Shown here: positions 1-7,583 of the stretch, one piece after another
Layout of the letters: each line of letters begins with the position of its first letter
Position numbering within the stretch: the first letter of the stretch is position 1
Source of the DNA: an uncultured Clostridia bacterium
GTDB taxonomy: Bacteria > Bacillota > Clostridia > Christensenellales > Borkfalkiaceae
Assembly (NCBI GenBank): GCA_934249265.1
Contig: CAKQKQ010000007.1
Location: forward strand, 1 to 40,885
Direction of reading: 5' to 3'
DNA: 40,885 nucleotides
Notes under the pieces: generated by a model
The model's input: only the letters and a program-made list of their open reading frames with translations
Told to the model about the DNA's origin: nothing
Databases searched by the model: none
Made by a program: the position numbers and the translations under genes

Positions 1-151
1 ATTTTGCGGTCGACTTTACGGCGTAAAAACACTACGTGCCGCAAGAATATGCAGAAAACGATAAAACTGTGCCAAGTTTGCGGTTTGTTCTACCAAGGTT
101 TGAAATACGTACGTCTACTTAAAGCGAAACCAACTTAAAATTTTAAATTTG

Positions 152-180
152 TTGACATATTTTAATATATAAGTTAAAAT
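152..180 (+). promoter_or_regulatory. sigma-A promoter of rplI
   Basis: TTGACA at 152-157 and TAAAAT at 175-180 are 17 bp apart, a near-consensus sigma-A promoter. Transcription would start near 187, giving rplI a leader of about 115 nt that holds a small hairpin (GCCGT/ACGGC near 255-270) and the ribosome binding site AAGGAG at 289-294. The DNA from 1 to 151 holds no gene I can identify. Confidence 0.75.
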
Positions 181-301
181 ATATATAACAAGGCAAATAA
201 AAGGGCGCAAATTTGTTGCGTTTAATTTAATTTTGTTAAAAAATTAAGCGTTTACGCCGTCAAACGGCAAAAAATCAAATAAATTCGTAAGGAGACGAAA
301 A

Positions 302-745
302 ATGAAAGTTATTTTATTAAAAGACGTAAAGGGTACGGGCAAACAAGGCGAAATCAAAGACGTCAGCGACGGATTTGCTAAAAATATGCTTATCAAAAAA
401 GGCTTGGCAAAAGAGGCTACTTCGGTTGAGGTGAACAGTCTTAAAATAAAGCAAGCGTCCGAAGCGTATCACAAGGCAGAGGAAATCAAGGCGATTAAAG
501 CGGCTTGCGCAAAAGTAAACGGCAAAGAGGTCGTTTGTAAGGTTAAGTGCGGAGAGGGCGGCAAAATTTTCGGCTCGGTTACAAGCAAGGAAATTGCCGA
601 CACGCTTACAAGTCAAGGGTATGAAGTTGATAAAAAGAAGATACTTATCGACGGACCTATTAAAAGCACGGGCGTATATAAAATTCAAATCAAATATTTG
701 CCCAACACTATTGCAAACATTACTCTTAAAATCGAAGCAATGTAA
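302..745 (+). CDS. rplI: 50S ribosomal protein L9
   Basis: This is ribosomal protein L9, which binds 23S rRNA near the base of the L1 stalk and helps keep the reading frame. The 147-residue product has the usual family length. Its first 35 residues carry the L9 N-terminal rRNA-binding signature (MKVILLKDVKGTGKQGEI, then GFAKNMLIKKGLA). A lysine-rich connecting helix follows at about 40-75, then the C-terminal domain with GKIFGSVTSKEIAD. AAGGAG lies 7 nt before the ATG. The gene has its own promoter at 152-180. The neighbours often seen beside rplI (rpsF, rpsR, gdpP, dnaB) are not in the window. Identification is from the protein sequence and is secure. Confidence 0.97.
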   Translation: MKVILLKDVKGTGKQGEIKDVSDGFAKNMLIKKGLAKEATSVEVNSLKIKQASEAYHKAEEIKAIKAACAKVNGKEVVCKVKCGEGGKIFGSVTSKEIADTLTSQGYEVDKKKILIDGPIKSTGVYKIQIKYLPNTIANITLKIEAM

Positions 746-746
746 G

Positions 747-772
747 TTTTACGCCATACGTATTGCGTAAAA
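747..772. repeat. 26-bp palindromic element, copy A
   Basis: TTTTACGCC-ATACGTAT-TGCGTAAAA starts one base after the rplI stop codon and ends exactly 20 nt before the ATG of the next gene. It is one of at least eight intergenic copies of the same palindrome (others at 2498, 2877, 9417, 14306, 14911, 16277 and 19815). The flanks of this copy do not extend the stem. Confidence 0.85.
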
Positions 773-792
773 ACGACAACAAAGGTGAAATT

Positions 793-1626
793 ATGTATAT
801 ATACAATTATATCGTCAACGACGATGTTAAAAAGGCGAGCAAAAGGGAAAACACGGCTTTTTCGTTAGAACAACAAAGCGCGATAATTATAAATTCAGAC
901 AGAACGTTAAAGGATAAACTCAGCGGACTCAGGACGCTTAAAAACGAGTGTTCGGTAAATCTCACTTATCAAATCGAAGCGTGGGAAAATTATAAAAAGG
1001 ACGTAATCAAACAAGCCTCGACGCTTGACGAAGGTTGTGTGTTTTGTTTGCTTGTAGACGGCGAAGTGGAAAAGTTTTTCGCCAATTTGCGCACCGCGGA
1101 AAAATATATAAAGGAATACGCCGCTAAAAACGAGCAAGTAAATTCGTTTACGCTCGTGAGCGAAAAGGTTTTAAGCGAGACAAGCGAAATTTCTCTTAAA
1201 AAGGACGGCAATTATAACAAACTTATATATAACGGCAAAGGCGAACTTTTAGACGCCGTGTGCAAAACGGATAATCACACTTACCTCACGGCGGTTTACG
1301 GCAAAAGGCTCGATACCGTTTACGTTCCGTTCCCCAACCCGTATAAAGATATGGACGTGGTTTGGTGCGGGCAAGACCAAGCGATAATTGCGCCCGAAAC
1401 CGAGGAAAACAAGGCTAAAATAGAGCATCTCATCACAAAGTACGTCGGCAAAAAGGGTTACAACGAAAGGTACGTTCCCGTTTATTTGCTCAACAAAACG
1501 CAAGAAGGGTATCAAGCGACTATCGGCGCATTGCCGCTGTTGTCTTTAAGCAAAACCGCCAAAGACGAAATTTCGGCAAAATCGAGATTTATTTTAAAGC
1601 AATTAAGAAAACTTAAAAACAATTGA
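793..1626 (+). CDS. hypothetical protein, 277 residues
   Basis: I do not recognise this protein. ATG 793 is preferred over an in-frame TTG at 763 because AAAGGTG lies 6 nt before it and because 763 falls inside the palindromic repeat. The product is soluble in appearance, with no signal peptide or membrane segment. It is rich in Lys and Glu, has a helical first half with scattered cysteines (GCVFCLLVDG near 85), and a more beta-rich second half (YGKRLDTVYVPFPNPYKDM, then VVWCGQDQAIIAPE). It follows rplI in the same direction and may be cotranscribed. Base composition matches its neighbours, so it is probably a native gene. Confidence 0.8.
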   Translation: MYIYNYIVNDDVKKASKRENTAFSLEQQSAIIINSDRTLKDKLSGLRTLKNECSVNLTYQIEAWENYKKDVIKQASTLDEGCVFCLLVDGEVEKFFANLRTAEKYIKEYAAKNEQVNSFTLVSEKVLSETSEISLKKDGNYNKLIYNGKGELLDAVCKTDNHTYLTAVYGKRLDTVYVPFPNPYKDMDVVWCGQDQAIIAPETEENKAKIEHLITKYVGKKGYNERYVPVYLLNKTQEGYQATIGALPLLSLSKTAKDEISAKSRFILKQLRKLKNN

Positions 1627-1820
1627 GTTTTTGCGTAGCGGTAGTCGTTGAACAGAGAAAGTCAAGGCGCGATTAATATTTGTGCGGCTGATATTTGCGA
1701 TGTTTGCACAAAATTTATACAAAAACGAAAAACTTTTTAAGTTGCATTTCATTTGAAAATTGTTTTTAAAGGCGTTTGCGGCGTTTTAAAAATAAAATAA
1801 CTGCAAACAAAATAATTGCT

Positions 1821-1864
1821 AAAAAACAACGGTAGACTAAATTTTTAAAAGCCCCGTTGTTTTT
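1821..1864 (+). terminator. possible hairpin terminator
   Basis: AAAAAACAACGG (1821-1832) pairs with CCGTTGTTTTT (1854-1864) across a loop of about 21 nt, ending in a T run. It lies in the 268-bp gap between the genes ending at 1626 and starting at 1895, so it could end transcription of the rplI unit. The loop is long and the stem AT-rich, so the call is tentative. Confidence 0.4.
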
Positions 1865-1894
1865 AATTTATCGATTTAGCGGGAAAGAGGAATA

Positions 1895-2413
1895 ATGAAT
1901 AGAGTAAGCAAAAAATCGCCTCAAAAGCGCGCTATGGTGGTTGATTTTAAACGGGGCGCGCTGATTTGGTCAGTGAGTATCGCTATGATACTTGTGTTTT
2001 TTGGCGGTTTCGGTATAGATTGCATAGTAGAAAAACAAAAGTCAACGGCAATTTGTTTTTTTGTCGCGGGAGTTGTTTTTTTGTTGCCGTTTACATGGCT
2101 TTTAATTGTAGATTTGCGACATAAAGTGACTATATCTTCTACGGAAATAAAAGAGACAATAGGCTTAAAAACCGTAAAAAGATTAAACGTAAGCGACGTA
2201 AAAAGGGTGGTCGTTATTGAGCGCAACTATAAAGGCAGTAAATTAAAACTATTTATCGTGTTTGACGACGGCTCTTATATTATGCCTTTTAATAAGGACA
2301 ACGCAAAGGAAAACGAAAAAAGCAATTCAATATTTTTAGGGCATACTAATGCAAGAGAAAAATTTATAAAAGAAATTTTTGACGGCGTTCCGCTTGTGTA
2401 CGACGCCGATTAA
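1895..2413 (+). CDS. small membrane protein with a cytoplasmic beta domain
   Basis: The 172-residue product has a basic N-terminus, two membrane helices at about 22-45 and 50-75, and then a beta-rich domain of about 95 residues (VTISSTEIKETIGLKTVKRL, DVKRVVVIERNYKGS, IVFDDGSYIMPF). Two helices followed by such a domain resembles the bacterial PH-like layout seen in YdbT or DUF304-type membrane proteins, but I cannot place it in a family from sequence alone. GAAAGAGG precedes the ATG. It is followed by a strong hairpin terminator at 2443-2492. Function is unknown. Confidence 0.75.
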   Translation: MNRVSKKSPQKRAMVVDFKRGALIWSVSIAMILVFFGGFGIDCIVEKQKSTAICFFVAGVVFLLPFTWLLIVDLRHKVTISSTEIKETIGLKTVKRLNVSDVKRVVVIERNYKGSKLKLFIVFDDGSYIMPFNKDNAKENEKSNSIFLGHTNAREKFIKEIFDGVPLVYDAD

Positions 2414-2442
2414 AGTAAAACAAAATTTAATTAAAGAACAAA

Positions 2443-2492
2443 AAAAGAAGTCGAAAATTAAAGGGGATTTTACCTTTAGTTCGGCTTCTTTT
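2443..2492. terminator. bidirectional hairpin terminator
   Basis: AAAAGAAGTCGAA at 2443-2455 pairs with TTCGGCTTCTTTT at 2480-2492, with one G-T wobble. The stem continues inward (AATTAAAGG with CCTTTAGTT) to a short loop near 2468. With A and T runs on its two sides it can end transcription of the rightward gene ending at 2413 and of the leftward gene ending at 2595. Confidence 0.85.
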
Positions 2493-2497
2493 AATTG

Positions 2498-2523
2498 TTT
2501 TACGCTATACGTATGTCGTAAAA
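2498..2523. repeat. 26-bp palindromic element, copy B
   Basis: TTTTACGCT-ATACGTAT-GTCGTAAAA is a copy of the dispersed palindrome. It lies between two convergent genes, just beyond the shared terminator, and is followed by CCGTCAAAAC, similar to the right flank of other copies. Confidence 0.75.
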
Positions 2524-2594
2524 CCGTCAAAACGGGCGATTTATTTAAGGAATAAATAAAATTTGTCGCCGTTGACGGGGCTTATCTTACGTTG

Positions 2595-2807
2595 TTAATT
2601 TGCAACGCGTTTAAAGGGCTTGTAAGCAAATAGAAAAAATATAACCCAAAAGGAAGCAAGACCCACAAGCGCATAGACGATTCTCGACACAAGCGACATA
2701 GAACCGAATATAAACGCAACAAGGTCAAATGAGAAAAATCCCACCAAAAGCCAATTTAACGCGCCGACAATTACCAAAATGAAAGCGATTATACTTGTAA
2801 TTTTCAT
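2595..2807 (-). CDS. DUF378-family small membrane protein
   Basis: This 70-residue protein matches the DUF378 pattern: two membrane helices, the first carrying the typical ALNWLLVG motif (IVGALNWLLVGFFSFDLVAF), then FGSMSLVSRIVYALVGLASF, and a short basic tail. DUF378 proteins are common, uncharacterised inner-membrane proteins of 65-80 residues. AGGAGG lies just upstream of the ATG. It is downstream of, and in the same direction as, the gene at 2915-3175, with a palindrome copy between them. Confidence 0.88.
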   Translation of the reverse strand: MKITSIIAFILVIVGALNWLLVGFFSFDLVAFIFGSMSLVSRIVYALVGLASFWVIFFLFAYKPFKRVAN

Positions 2808-2876
2808 TTTAAATTCCTCCTGATATTAAGTTTGTCAATATTTGGGAGAAATATACAACGAAATAAAAAATGTCCG

Positions 2877-2902
2877 TTTTACCACACACGTATCGAGTAA
2901 AA
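2877..2902. repeat. 26-bp palindromic element, copy C
   Basis: TTTTACCAC-ACACGTAT-CGAGTAAAA lies 12 bp after the stop codon of the leftward gene at 2915-3175. Its flanks extend the stem: TGTCCG on the left pairs with CGGGCA on the right (five Watson-Crick pairs and one wobble). This gives a hairpin arm of about 13 bp. Confidence 0.8.
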
Positions 2903-2914
2903 CGGGCAAAATTT

Positions 2915-3175
2915 TTATTTATTAATGTTTTCGATTATCAAATAATCAAAGTCTACGCTTTCGACAAAGTCGCTTTTGTCAAACCTTACGTAATTGTATT
3001 TTGCGTAATTAAAAAGGTGCGACTTCATGATTACCGGCGTGGCGATATCCATATTATAGCAAATTTGAGATACGTAATCCCAAAACTTATGCCACTCGTT
3101 TTTTTCTTCAAGCGTAAGGACGAATTGTTTTATATTTTTGTGGTTTTTTACCGTCCTTCCCCACATTTTCACCAT
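2915..3175 (-). CDS. hypothetical protein, 86 residues
   Basis: This small soluble protein opens with MVKMWGRTVKNHKNIKQFV, continues with an acidic helical stretch (LEEKNEWHKFWDYVSQICY), and ends in a segment rich in Asp and Tyr. I do not recognise a named family. ACGGAG lies about 9 nt before the ATG, and no overlapping frame looks better. The gene lies upstream of the DUF378 gene in the same direction, so the two may form a short leftward unit. Confidence 0.65.
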   Translation of the reverse strand: MVKMWGRTVKNHKNIKQFVLTLEEKNEWHKFWDYVSQICYNMDIATPVIMKSHLFNYAKYNYVRFDKSDFVESVDFDYLIIENINK

Positions 3176-3323
3176 AACTAAAAACTCCGTAACTTTTGTT
3201 TACTTCTTATAGTTTAAAGTAAAATTTTTTTAAATGCAAGCGTTTTCGCTAAACGAATAAACTAAACTTATTAAATTTTCGCTTTACTATTTTTTAAAGG
3301 TGTGATATATTATTGATACTTTA

Positions 3324-3349
3324 CTCGCGCAACAGTCTCGCGCAACAGT
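3324..3349. repeat. tandem 13-bp repeat in a non-coding stretch
   Basis: CTCGCGCAACAGT occurs twice head-to-tail (3324-3336 and 3337-3349) inside the 414-bp gap between the divergent genes at 3175 and 3590. It is GC-rich compared with its surroundings. Apart from the ECF promoter at 3546-3573, I see nothing else definite in this gap. Confidence 0.6.
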
Positions 3350-3545
3350 GTTGTACGCGCTCAACCTCGCTATATAAACAGCCGCATTATGCGTATAACT
3401 ACATTACACTGTAACATTATTGCTTGCTCGTCGCGGGTATGCAAGCGAATTAAAGCAAATTTGCCGCAAAGCAAGTCAAAATTAGCCGCAAAATTACTTA
3501 AATTTGCCCCAAAGCGGCAAAAAACTCATTAAAACAAAAATATTT

Positions 3546-3573
3546 CCAACAAAACGAATAATTGTTTCGTTAT
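3546..3573 (+). promoter_or_regulatory. putative autoregulatory ECF sigma promoter
   Basis: CCAAC-AAAAC at 3546-3555 and CGTTAT at 3568-3573 are separated by a 17-bp spacer counted from the end of CCAAC. The same two blocks with the same spacing lie upstream of the lipoprotein gene at 5836 (5776-5803). AAC-type -35 and CGT-type -10 boxes are characteristic of ECF sigma factors, which usually drive their own operon. The -10 box lies only 17 bp before the ATG at 3590, so the leader would be very short. Confidence 0.65.
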
Positions 3574-3589
3574 TATTATAGGGATAAAG

Positions 3590-4117
3590 ATGGTAGACAA
3601 ACTTGAACAAAAACTTTCCGAGTACATAAACGGAGACGATTCCGCTTTCGGTTATATATACGACGCAACGTATAAAGCAGTGTATTTCACCGCGTTATAT
3701 ATCGTCGGGCAAAAACCTATCGCCGAGGACGTGGTGCAAGAAACATATTACAAAGCGATAAGGGCATTAAACACTTATCGAGCGGGCGGCAATTTCACGG
3801 GTTGGCTGTGCCAAATTTCCAGAAACACCGCCATGGACGAGGTGCGAAAACGCTCTAAAGAGACGCTTACCGACTTTCAGACGGAATGGCAGTCGTTCGG
3901 CGCGGAAGAACAGCCTGTGCCGTACGTGTTCGACGTGGCGCGCAAGGTTTTGAGCGACGAAGAATATCAAATCGTTATGCTGTGTCAAGTCGCCGGGTAC
4001 AAGCGCAGAGAAGTTGCGCAAATGCTCGACATGCCCATAGGCACAGTTACTTGGAAAAACAACGAAGCACTTAAAAAACTCAAACAAACTTTAAAGGAGG
4101 GAGAAAATGAACGTTAA
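3590..4117 (+). CDS. ECF-type RNA polymerase sigma factor
   Basis: This 175-residue protein has the two-domain layout of extracytoplasmic-function sigma factors. Region 2 spans about 10-90 with AEDVVQETYYKAIRAL, the region 2.2 signature, and GWLCQISRNTAMDEVRKR. Region 4 spans about 115-170 with the helix-turn-helix YKRREVAQMLDMPIGTVTW and a basic end. No extra domains are seen. The gene overlaps the next one by 11 bp (4107-4117), so sigma and anti-sigma are translationally coupled. The site at 3546-3573 suggests autoregulation, and the matching site at 5776-5803 names a probable target. The signal sensed is unknown. Confidence 0.9.
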   Translation: MVDKLEQKLSEYINGDDSAFGYIYDATYKAVYFTALYIVGQKPIAEDVVQETYYKAIRALNTYRAGGNFTGWLCQISRNTAMDEVRKRSKETLTDFQTEWQSFGAEEQPVPYVFDVARKVLSDEEYQIVMLCQVAGYKRREVAQMLDMPIGTVTWKNNEALKKLKQTLKEGENER

Positions 4118-5177
4118 AAAATTATTAAAAGACAATTCAAAAGAGATACTTCCTTCGCAATCGGTTAAAGACAGGGTAATGGCTGACGCAAGCCGCATAA
4201 ATTACGGGGTTTCGTCAAACGGCAACACTGCGGTTTTAACGAGATCGCACGGAAAACTTATCGCGCTGTGTTGCGCGGCTTTGGCTCTTCTTCTCACTTT
4301 GACGATAGTTTTAATCGCCACAAAACCGAAGGGCGGCGCGGTAGATTTGGGCGGCAGTATAATATGTATCGACGTTAATCCTTCTATTGAAATCGTGCTT
4401 GACAAAAACGACGAAGTTGAAAGCGTGAAGGGCGGCAATGCCGACGGCGCGCTGCTTATTTACGGAGAAGAGTTCGACGGGAAAACCAAAGAACAAGCGG
4501 TGAAGAGAATTGTCGAACTTTTATGGCGAGGCGGTTATCTCGACAACAACGAAATAAGACTTTATATAGACGCCGCCGATAAAAAAGTAAATCAATTATA
4601 CGCAAACATTTACCTTGCGATGAGCGACGAACTGACTTTGCACGGCGTGGTTCAAACAATTAACGGAGTCACCGAAGAGGCGATAAAGCAAGCGAAGAAA
4701 TACGGAGTTTCTGCCGCAAAATACAGTCTTGCACTGCAACTTAGCGACGGCGATAAAACCCAACTCGAAAAATTACTTAAATTGTCTTATGAAGAGTTGT
4801 ATAAAAGGACTTGCGATTACGACGAAGACAAAATTTCCTCGATAATCAACGATATCGCGGCAAACGTTGAGTTTATAAGGATAAAAGCCGTTTTAAAAAC
4901 CGTGGAGACCCTTGAAGACTATTTGGACGTCATTAAAGATTTTATAGGAAAAGGCGATTACATTTTAAATAAAACGCTTAAAAAATACAACGAGTTGTGC
5001 TTGTCTAATGGATATCTCGATTATATGATAAACGAATTTTTGCCTGACGACGACCTTGAAGAAAGGGTGGACGCGGTTGAAGATTTGCTCGACGCGCTCG
5101 AAGACGAACTCGAAGACCAGTTGGAAAGCATTAAAAAGAATTATTTAAACAATAGGTATGCGTTGAATATTTTATAA
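4107..5177 (+). CDS. RsgI-like membrane anti-sigma factor
   Basis: The 356-residue product has a cytoplasmic N-terminal segment (1-50, KKLLKDNSKEILPSQSVKDR) that would bind the sigma factor, a single membrane helix at about 51-71, and an extracytoplasmic part. The latter begins with SIICIDVNPSIEIVLDKNDE, the hallmark of the RsgI middle domain. In Bacillus-type RsgI proteins this SEA-like domain is known to self-cleave between Asn and Pro, here N91-P92. The C-terminal third is helical and strongly acidic (EDLLDALEDELEDQLESIKK) and I do not recognise it; it may be the sensor. A strong ribosome binding site (AAAGGAGGG) lies inside the end of the sigma gene. RsgI is classically paired with SigI; pairing with an ECF factor is known in Clostridia but less studied. 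Confidence 0.85.
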   Translation: MNVKKLLKDNSKEILPSQSVKDRVMADASRINYGVSSNGNTAVLTRSHGKLIALCCAALALLLTLTIVLIATKPKGGAVDLGGSIICIDVNPSIEIVLDKNDEVESVKGGNADGALLIYGEEFDGKTKEQAVKRIVELLWRGGYLDNNEIRLYIDAADKKVNQLYANIYLAMSDELTLHGVVQTINGVTEEAIKQAKKYGVSAAKYSLALQLSDGDKTQLEKLLKLSYEELYKRTCDYDEDKISSIINDIAANVEFIRIKAVLKTVETLEDYLDVIKDFIGKGDYILNKTLKKYNELCLSNGYLDYMINEFLPDDDLEERVDAVEDLLDALEDELEDQLESIKKNYLNNRYALNIL

Positions 5178-5216
5178 ACAATTTAATAAATAATCGATAA
5201 ATAATTAATAAACTTA

Positions 5217-5265
5217 CGTCCGCTTTCTTGGCTTTTGGTTGATGACAAGAAAACGGGCGTTTTTT
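5217..5265 (+). terminator. hairpin terminator after the anti-sigma gene
   Basis: CGTCCGCTTTCTTG at 5217-5230 pairs with CAAGAAAACGGGCG at 5246-5259, with one wobble and one mismatch, and is followed by six T. It separates the sigma/anti-sigma operon from the lipoprotein gene, which therefore needs its own promoter. Confidence 0.8.
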
Positions 5266-5775
5266 GTTTTAGTGCAATTAATCGATTAATTGCCACACGG
5301 GTGAAATTTTGCACGGTTAATTTTTTCGCTTTAAAGTTTTTGCGGCGGCAGATGTATGTCGGTTGATATTAAAGAGTAGTGTCACGCCGCGTTTTTCTGT
5401 CGTTTTGTCTTTTTGTTAAATTTGCTCAAATTGGATAAGCCGAAAATTATATTTAAGCCGTGCTTTTTGTTTTTTATCAAATTCGTTCAAATTTAAAAAT
5501 TTAACAAGATAAAAAGTCAAGTTTACGTCGTTTTTTTAGCGTCTGTTTTTTTCGGGGCGAAGAAAAAAAGATAAAGCGGCGGCAAGAATGAAAATAAAAT
5601 TTTTTTTGATTTGAATTTTTTATTTTATAATTACAATTTACAAAAAATAAAGACTAAATTTTTAAAATTGCTTATATTTTCTAAAATTTTGTAGGTTCAT
5701 AATTGATTTAAAAATATAAAAACCGCAAGCAAAAATCAAAAAAATAAAAAAATTTTAAAAAGTTTTAATTTTTTT
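5266..5775. other. non-coding AT-rich stretch
   Basis: I see no gene in these 510 bp. There is a perfect palindrome AATTAATCGATTAATT near 5277-5292 and two loosely similar segments containing AAATTTGCTCAAATT and CAAATTCGTTCAAATT, each preceded by a TTTTTGTT-like run. The last 150 bp are almost pure A and T. Confidence 0.5.
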
Positions 5776-5803
5776 CCAACAAAACTATATGCGTTTCCGT
5801 TAT
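5776..5803 (+). promoter_or_regulatory. putative ECF sigma promoter of the lipoprotein gene
   Basis: TTTTTCCAACAAAAC at 5771-5785 and CGTTAT at 5798-5803 reproduce the site upstream of the ECF sigma gene. Both boxes match and the spacer is the same 17 bp, while the spacer sequences differ. A start near 5810 gives a leader of about 25 nt holding the ribosome binding site GGAGG. Confidence 0.68.
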
Positions 5804-5835
5804 ATAAGTGTAAACCAAAAACGGAGGACACATTT

Positions 5836-6774
5836 ATGAAAAGGAAAACAATATTGACAACGGTACTTGCGGGTGCGCTCGCGTTCGGATGCTTTGCGGC
5901 AGTAGGTTGCGGAGGAAATGATAACAAGGCAAACACAGAGAAAAACGACGGCGTGTTTGCTCTCAACAGTCAAGAAGAAGTTTACGCTTATTCTGCGGCT
6001 TCGGCGGCGTCGCTTGTCGGCAATTTAGGCGTTTCTACACAAGGCGGAACGAGTTATCTTTCGGATGTTACGATTACCGATCAGTCCAAGTATATCGACA
6101 TTATAAACGACTATATCTCTCTTGCGGCAAACATGCTCGACACAAACGGCGGATTTACCGTTACCGAAAAAGTTTCCGACAACGGCGACTATGAATATAA
6201 AATGGAAATACAATGTAACGGCGTATTCGGCGAAAGCACCGAATACACGATGTATTACAACAAAACCATCAGCAGTGTAGAACATGAAGACGGCGAAACC
6301 GAAATCGAGTTTAACATCGACGGTATGATCGTTACCGAAAACGGAACGTTTACCGTAAAGGGTACTCACGAGGTGGAAGTTGACGAAAACGAAATGAAAA
6401 TTGTCGTTACCGTAAGCGAAGGCAACTATATCGAAGTTAAGCAAGAACACGAAGAAGGCGAAATAAGTTATTCTTATGCGGTATATATCAACAACCAAAA
6501 AATCGAAGAAACTTCTTTCTCGCACGAATATGAAGACGGCGAATACGAAGTGGAAATCGAAATTATGAAAAACGGTCAAACGCAAGAATTTAAACTCAGC
6601 CAAAAAGAAGAAAAAGGCGTTAAATATATCGACGGCAAAGTAAAGATAGGTTTCGTTTATTTGGATTTCACTATTAAGGTAGGAACAAACGAAAACGGCG
6701 AAAAAGTATACGAGTATCAATTCAACGGAGTGAAGTACGAAAAGGATTGGAAGTTTTCCTCGAAAAACGACTAA
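5836..6774 (+). CDS. secreted lipoprotein, probable ECF target
   Basis: The 312-residue product has a lipoprotein signal: basic MKRK, a hydrophobic core, and the lipobox A-V-G-Cys25 followed by GGND. The mature protein is very acidic, and its last 200 residues read as amphipathic beta strands with recurring Glu/Asp-Gly turns (EHEDGETEIEFNIDG, EHEEGEISYSYAV, HEYEDGEYEVEIEI). I do not recognise a family. It is physically next to the sigma/anti-sigma pair, and its promoter matches the sigma factor's own, so a role in the same envelope response is the best inference. A strong perfect-stem terminator follows. Confidence 0.82.
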   Translation: MKRKTILTTVLAGALAFGCFAAVGCGGNDNKANTEKNDGVFALNSQEEVYAYSAASAASLVGNLGVSTQGGTSYLSDVTITDQSKYIDIINDYISLAANMLDTNGGFTVTEKVSDNGDYEYKMEIQCNGVFGESTEYTMYYNKTISSVEHEDGETEIEFNIDGMIVTENGTFTVKGTHEVEVDENEMKIVVTVSEGNYIEVKQEHEEGEISYSYAVYINNQKIEETSFSHEYEDGEYEVEIEIMKNGQTQEFKLSQKEEKGVKYIDGKVKIGFVYLDFTIKVGTNENGEKVYEYQFNGVKYEKDWKFSSKND

Positions 6775-6781
6775 TTGACAC

Positions 6782-6807
6782 TTTTACACACAACGGTTGC
6801 TGTAAAC
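6782..6807. repeat. variant of the palindromic element
   Basis: TTTTACACACAACGG followed by TTGCTGTAAACC lies just after the lipoprotein stop codon. It has the same outer arms (TTTTAC, GTAAA) and length as the 26-bp palindrome but a different core, AACGGTTGCTG. The same core occurs in the copy at 34164-34187. Confidence 0.5.
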
Positions 6808-6826
6808 CGAATATTATATAATCGCT

Positions 6827-6864
6827 AAAAACAAAAGCAAGGCAGTTGCCTTGCTTTTGTTTTT
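6827..6864 (+). terminator. strong hairpin terminator
   Basis: An 18-bp perfect inverted repeat (AAAAACAAAAGCAAGGCA at 6827-6844 with its complement at 6847-6864) ends in a T run. It terminates the lipoprotein transcript. Confidence 0.92.
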
Positions 6865-6865
6865 G

Positions 6866-7183
6866 CAAAAATCGGTGTCGGTTTGGGGGTGTTTTTTGGA
6901 GAGAAAAAGTGGTTGGTTTGCTTTTGTTTTTTGTGTGGGAAAGCGGTAAATCGTTACTAATTTTCGGGTAGGAAAAGCGAGAGTTTACGGTTATTTAAAA
7001 AGAGAAGTTGGTTGCGTTTTTATTTTTTTTGTAAGAAAAAAAGAGATTTCGTGTTTATTTAAAAAGGGGAGAAGTCGATAGCATCTTTATTTTTTTTAGA
7101 AGGGGGAGAGCGTTTTTATTTCGCTTATTTGCGGCGTAAAATCAAGTATATATAAAATAAATGGCAAATGGTTTGTTTTTTAT
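6866..7183. other. non-coding stretch before tRNA-Arg
   Basis: I see no gene here. The sequence shows a loose periodic pattern of GA-rich and T-rich segments (AGAAGTTGG...TTTTTATTTTTTTT near 7002-7030, repeated in degenerate form near 7060-7095). Confidence 0.45.
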
Positions 7184-7212
7184 TTGACAAAAACGCAAAA
7201 TAGAGATATACT
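7184..7212 (+). promoter_or_regulatory. sigma-A promoter of tRNA-Arg(ACG)
   Basis: TTGACA at 7184-7189 and TATACT at 7207-7212 are 17 bp apart. The predicted start near 7219 is about 15 nt before the tRNA 5' end. Confidence 0.88.
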
Positions 7213-7233
7213 TTATAAGTAAGAATTTCATAT

Positions 7234-7310
<77 letters not shown>

Positions 7311-7344
7311 AAAAAAGAAGCAATTTTTCATTGCTTCTTTTTTT
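7311..7344 (+). terminator. terminator of tRNA-Arg(ACG)
   Basis: AAAAAAGAAGCAAT (7311-7324) pairs with ATTGCTTCTTTTTT (7330-7343) across a 5-nt loop and ends in a T run, immediately after the CCA end. Confidence 0.9.
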
Positions 7345-7410
7345 AATGTCGCGGCATAGGGGTAACCCCCTATACTACGCTGACGCTGCGTGGCGTTCGC
7401 GTGCTTGCGC
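7321..7410. repeat. GC-rich direct repeat beside the tRNA, copy 1
   Basis: This 90-bp segment starts inside the tRNA terminator and recurs as copy 2 at 7471-7558. It contains a hairpin (ATAGGGG-TAA-CCCCCTAT) and an imperfect stem (ACGCTGACG with CGTTCGCGT). It is followed by another stem, GCGCCC at 7408-7413 with GGGCGC at 7424-7429. It is much richer in G and C than its surroundings and shows no open frame of note. Confidence 0.85.
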
Positions 7411-7470
7411 CCGCTCGGCTGAGGGCGCGCTACAAAAGTTGTTTTTAAATTATTATGCTAAAAAAGTAAA

Positions 7471-7558
7471 CAATTTTCATTGCTTCTTTTTTAATGTCGC
7501 GACATAGGGGGAACCCCCTATACTACGCTGACGCTGCGTGGCGTTCGCGTGCTTGTGC
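7471..7558. repeat. GC-rich direct repeat beside the tRNA, copy 2
   Basis: This is the second copy of the 7321-7410 unit, about 148 bp downstream and over 90% identical by eye. Similarity starts a little earlier, at the A-run that forms the 5' arm of the tRNA terminator, but here that arm has decayed (GTAAACAAT in place of GAAGCAAT). Confidence 0.85.
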
Positions 7559-7583
7559 TTTAAATGAAATATAAAAATTTACG

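Noticed and set aside
1..138. A frame open from the left edge to TAA at 136-138, 45 codons, with a Cys-x2-Cys (CQVCG).
   Set aside because: It resembles no family I know and another frame stops within 26 bp in a plausible way; an open run of this length at an edge can occur by chance. It was not called a gene.
6025..6720. Long leftward ORF of 231 codons opposite the lipoprotein gene.
   Set aside because: It is a shadow of the acidic Glu-rich lipoprotein frame, rich in Phe and Val, with no ribosome binding site.
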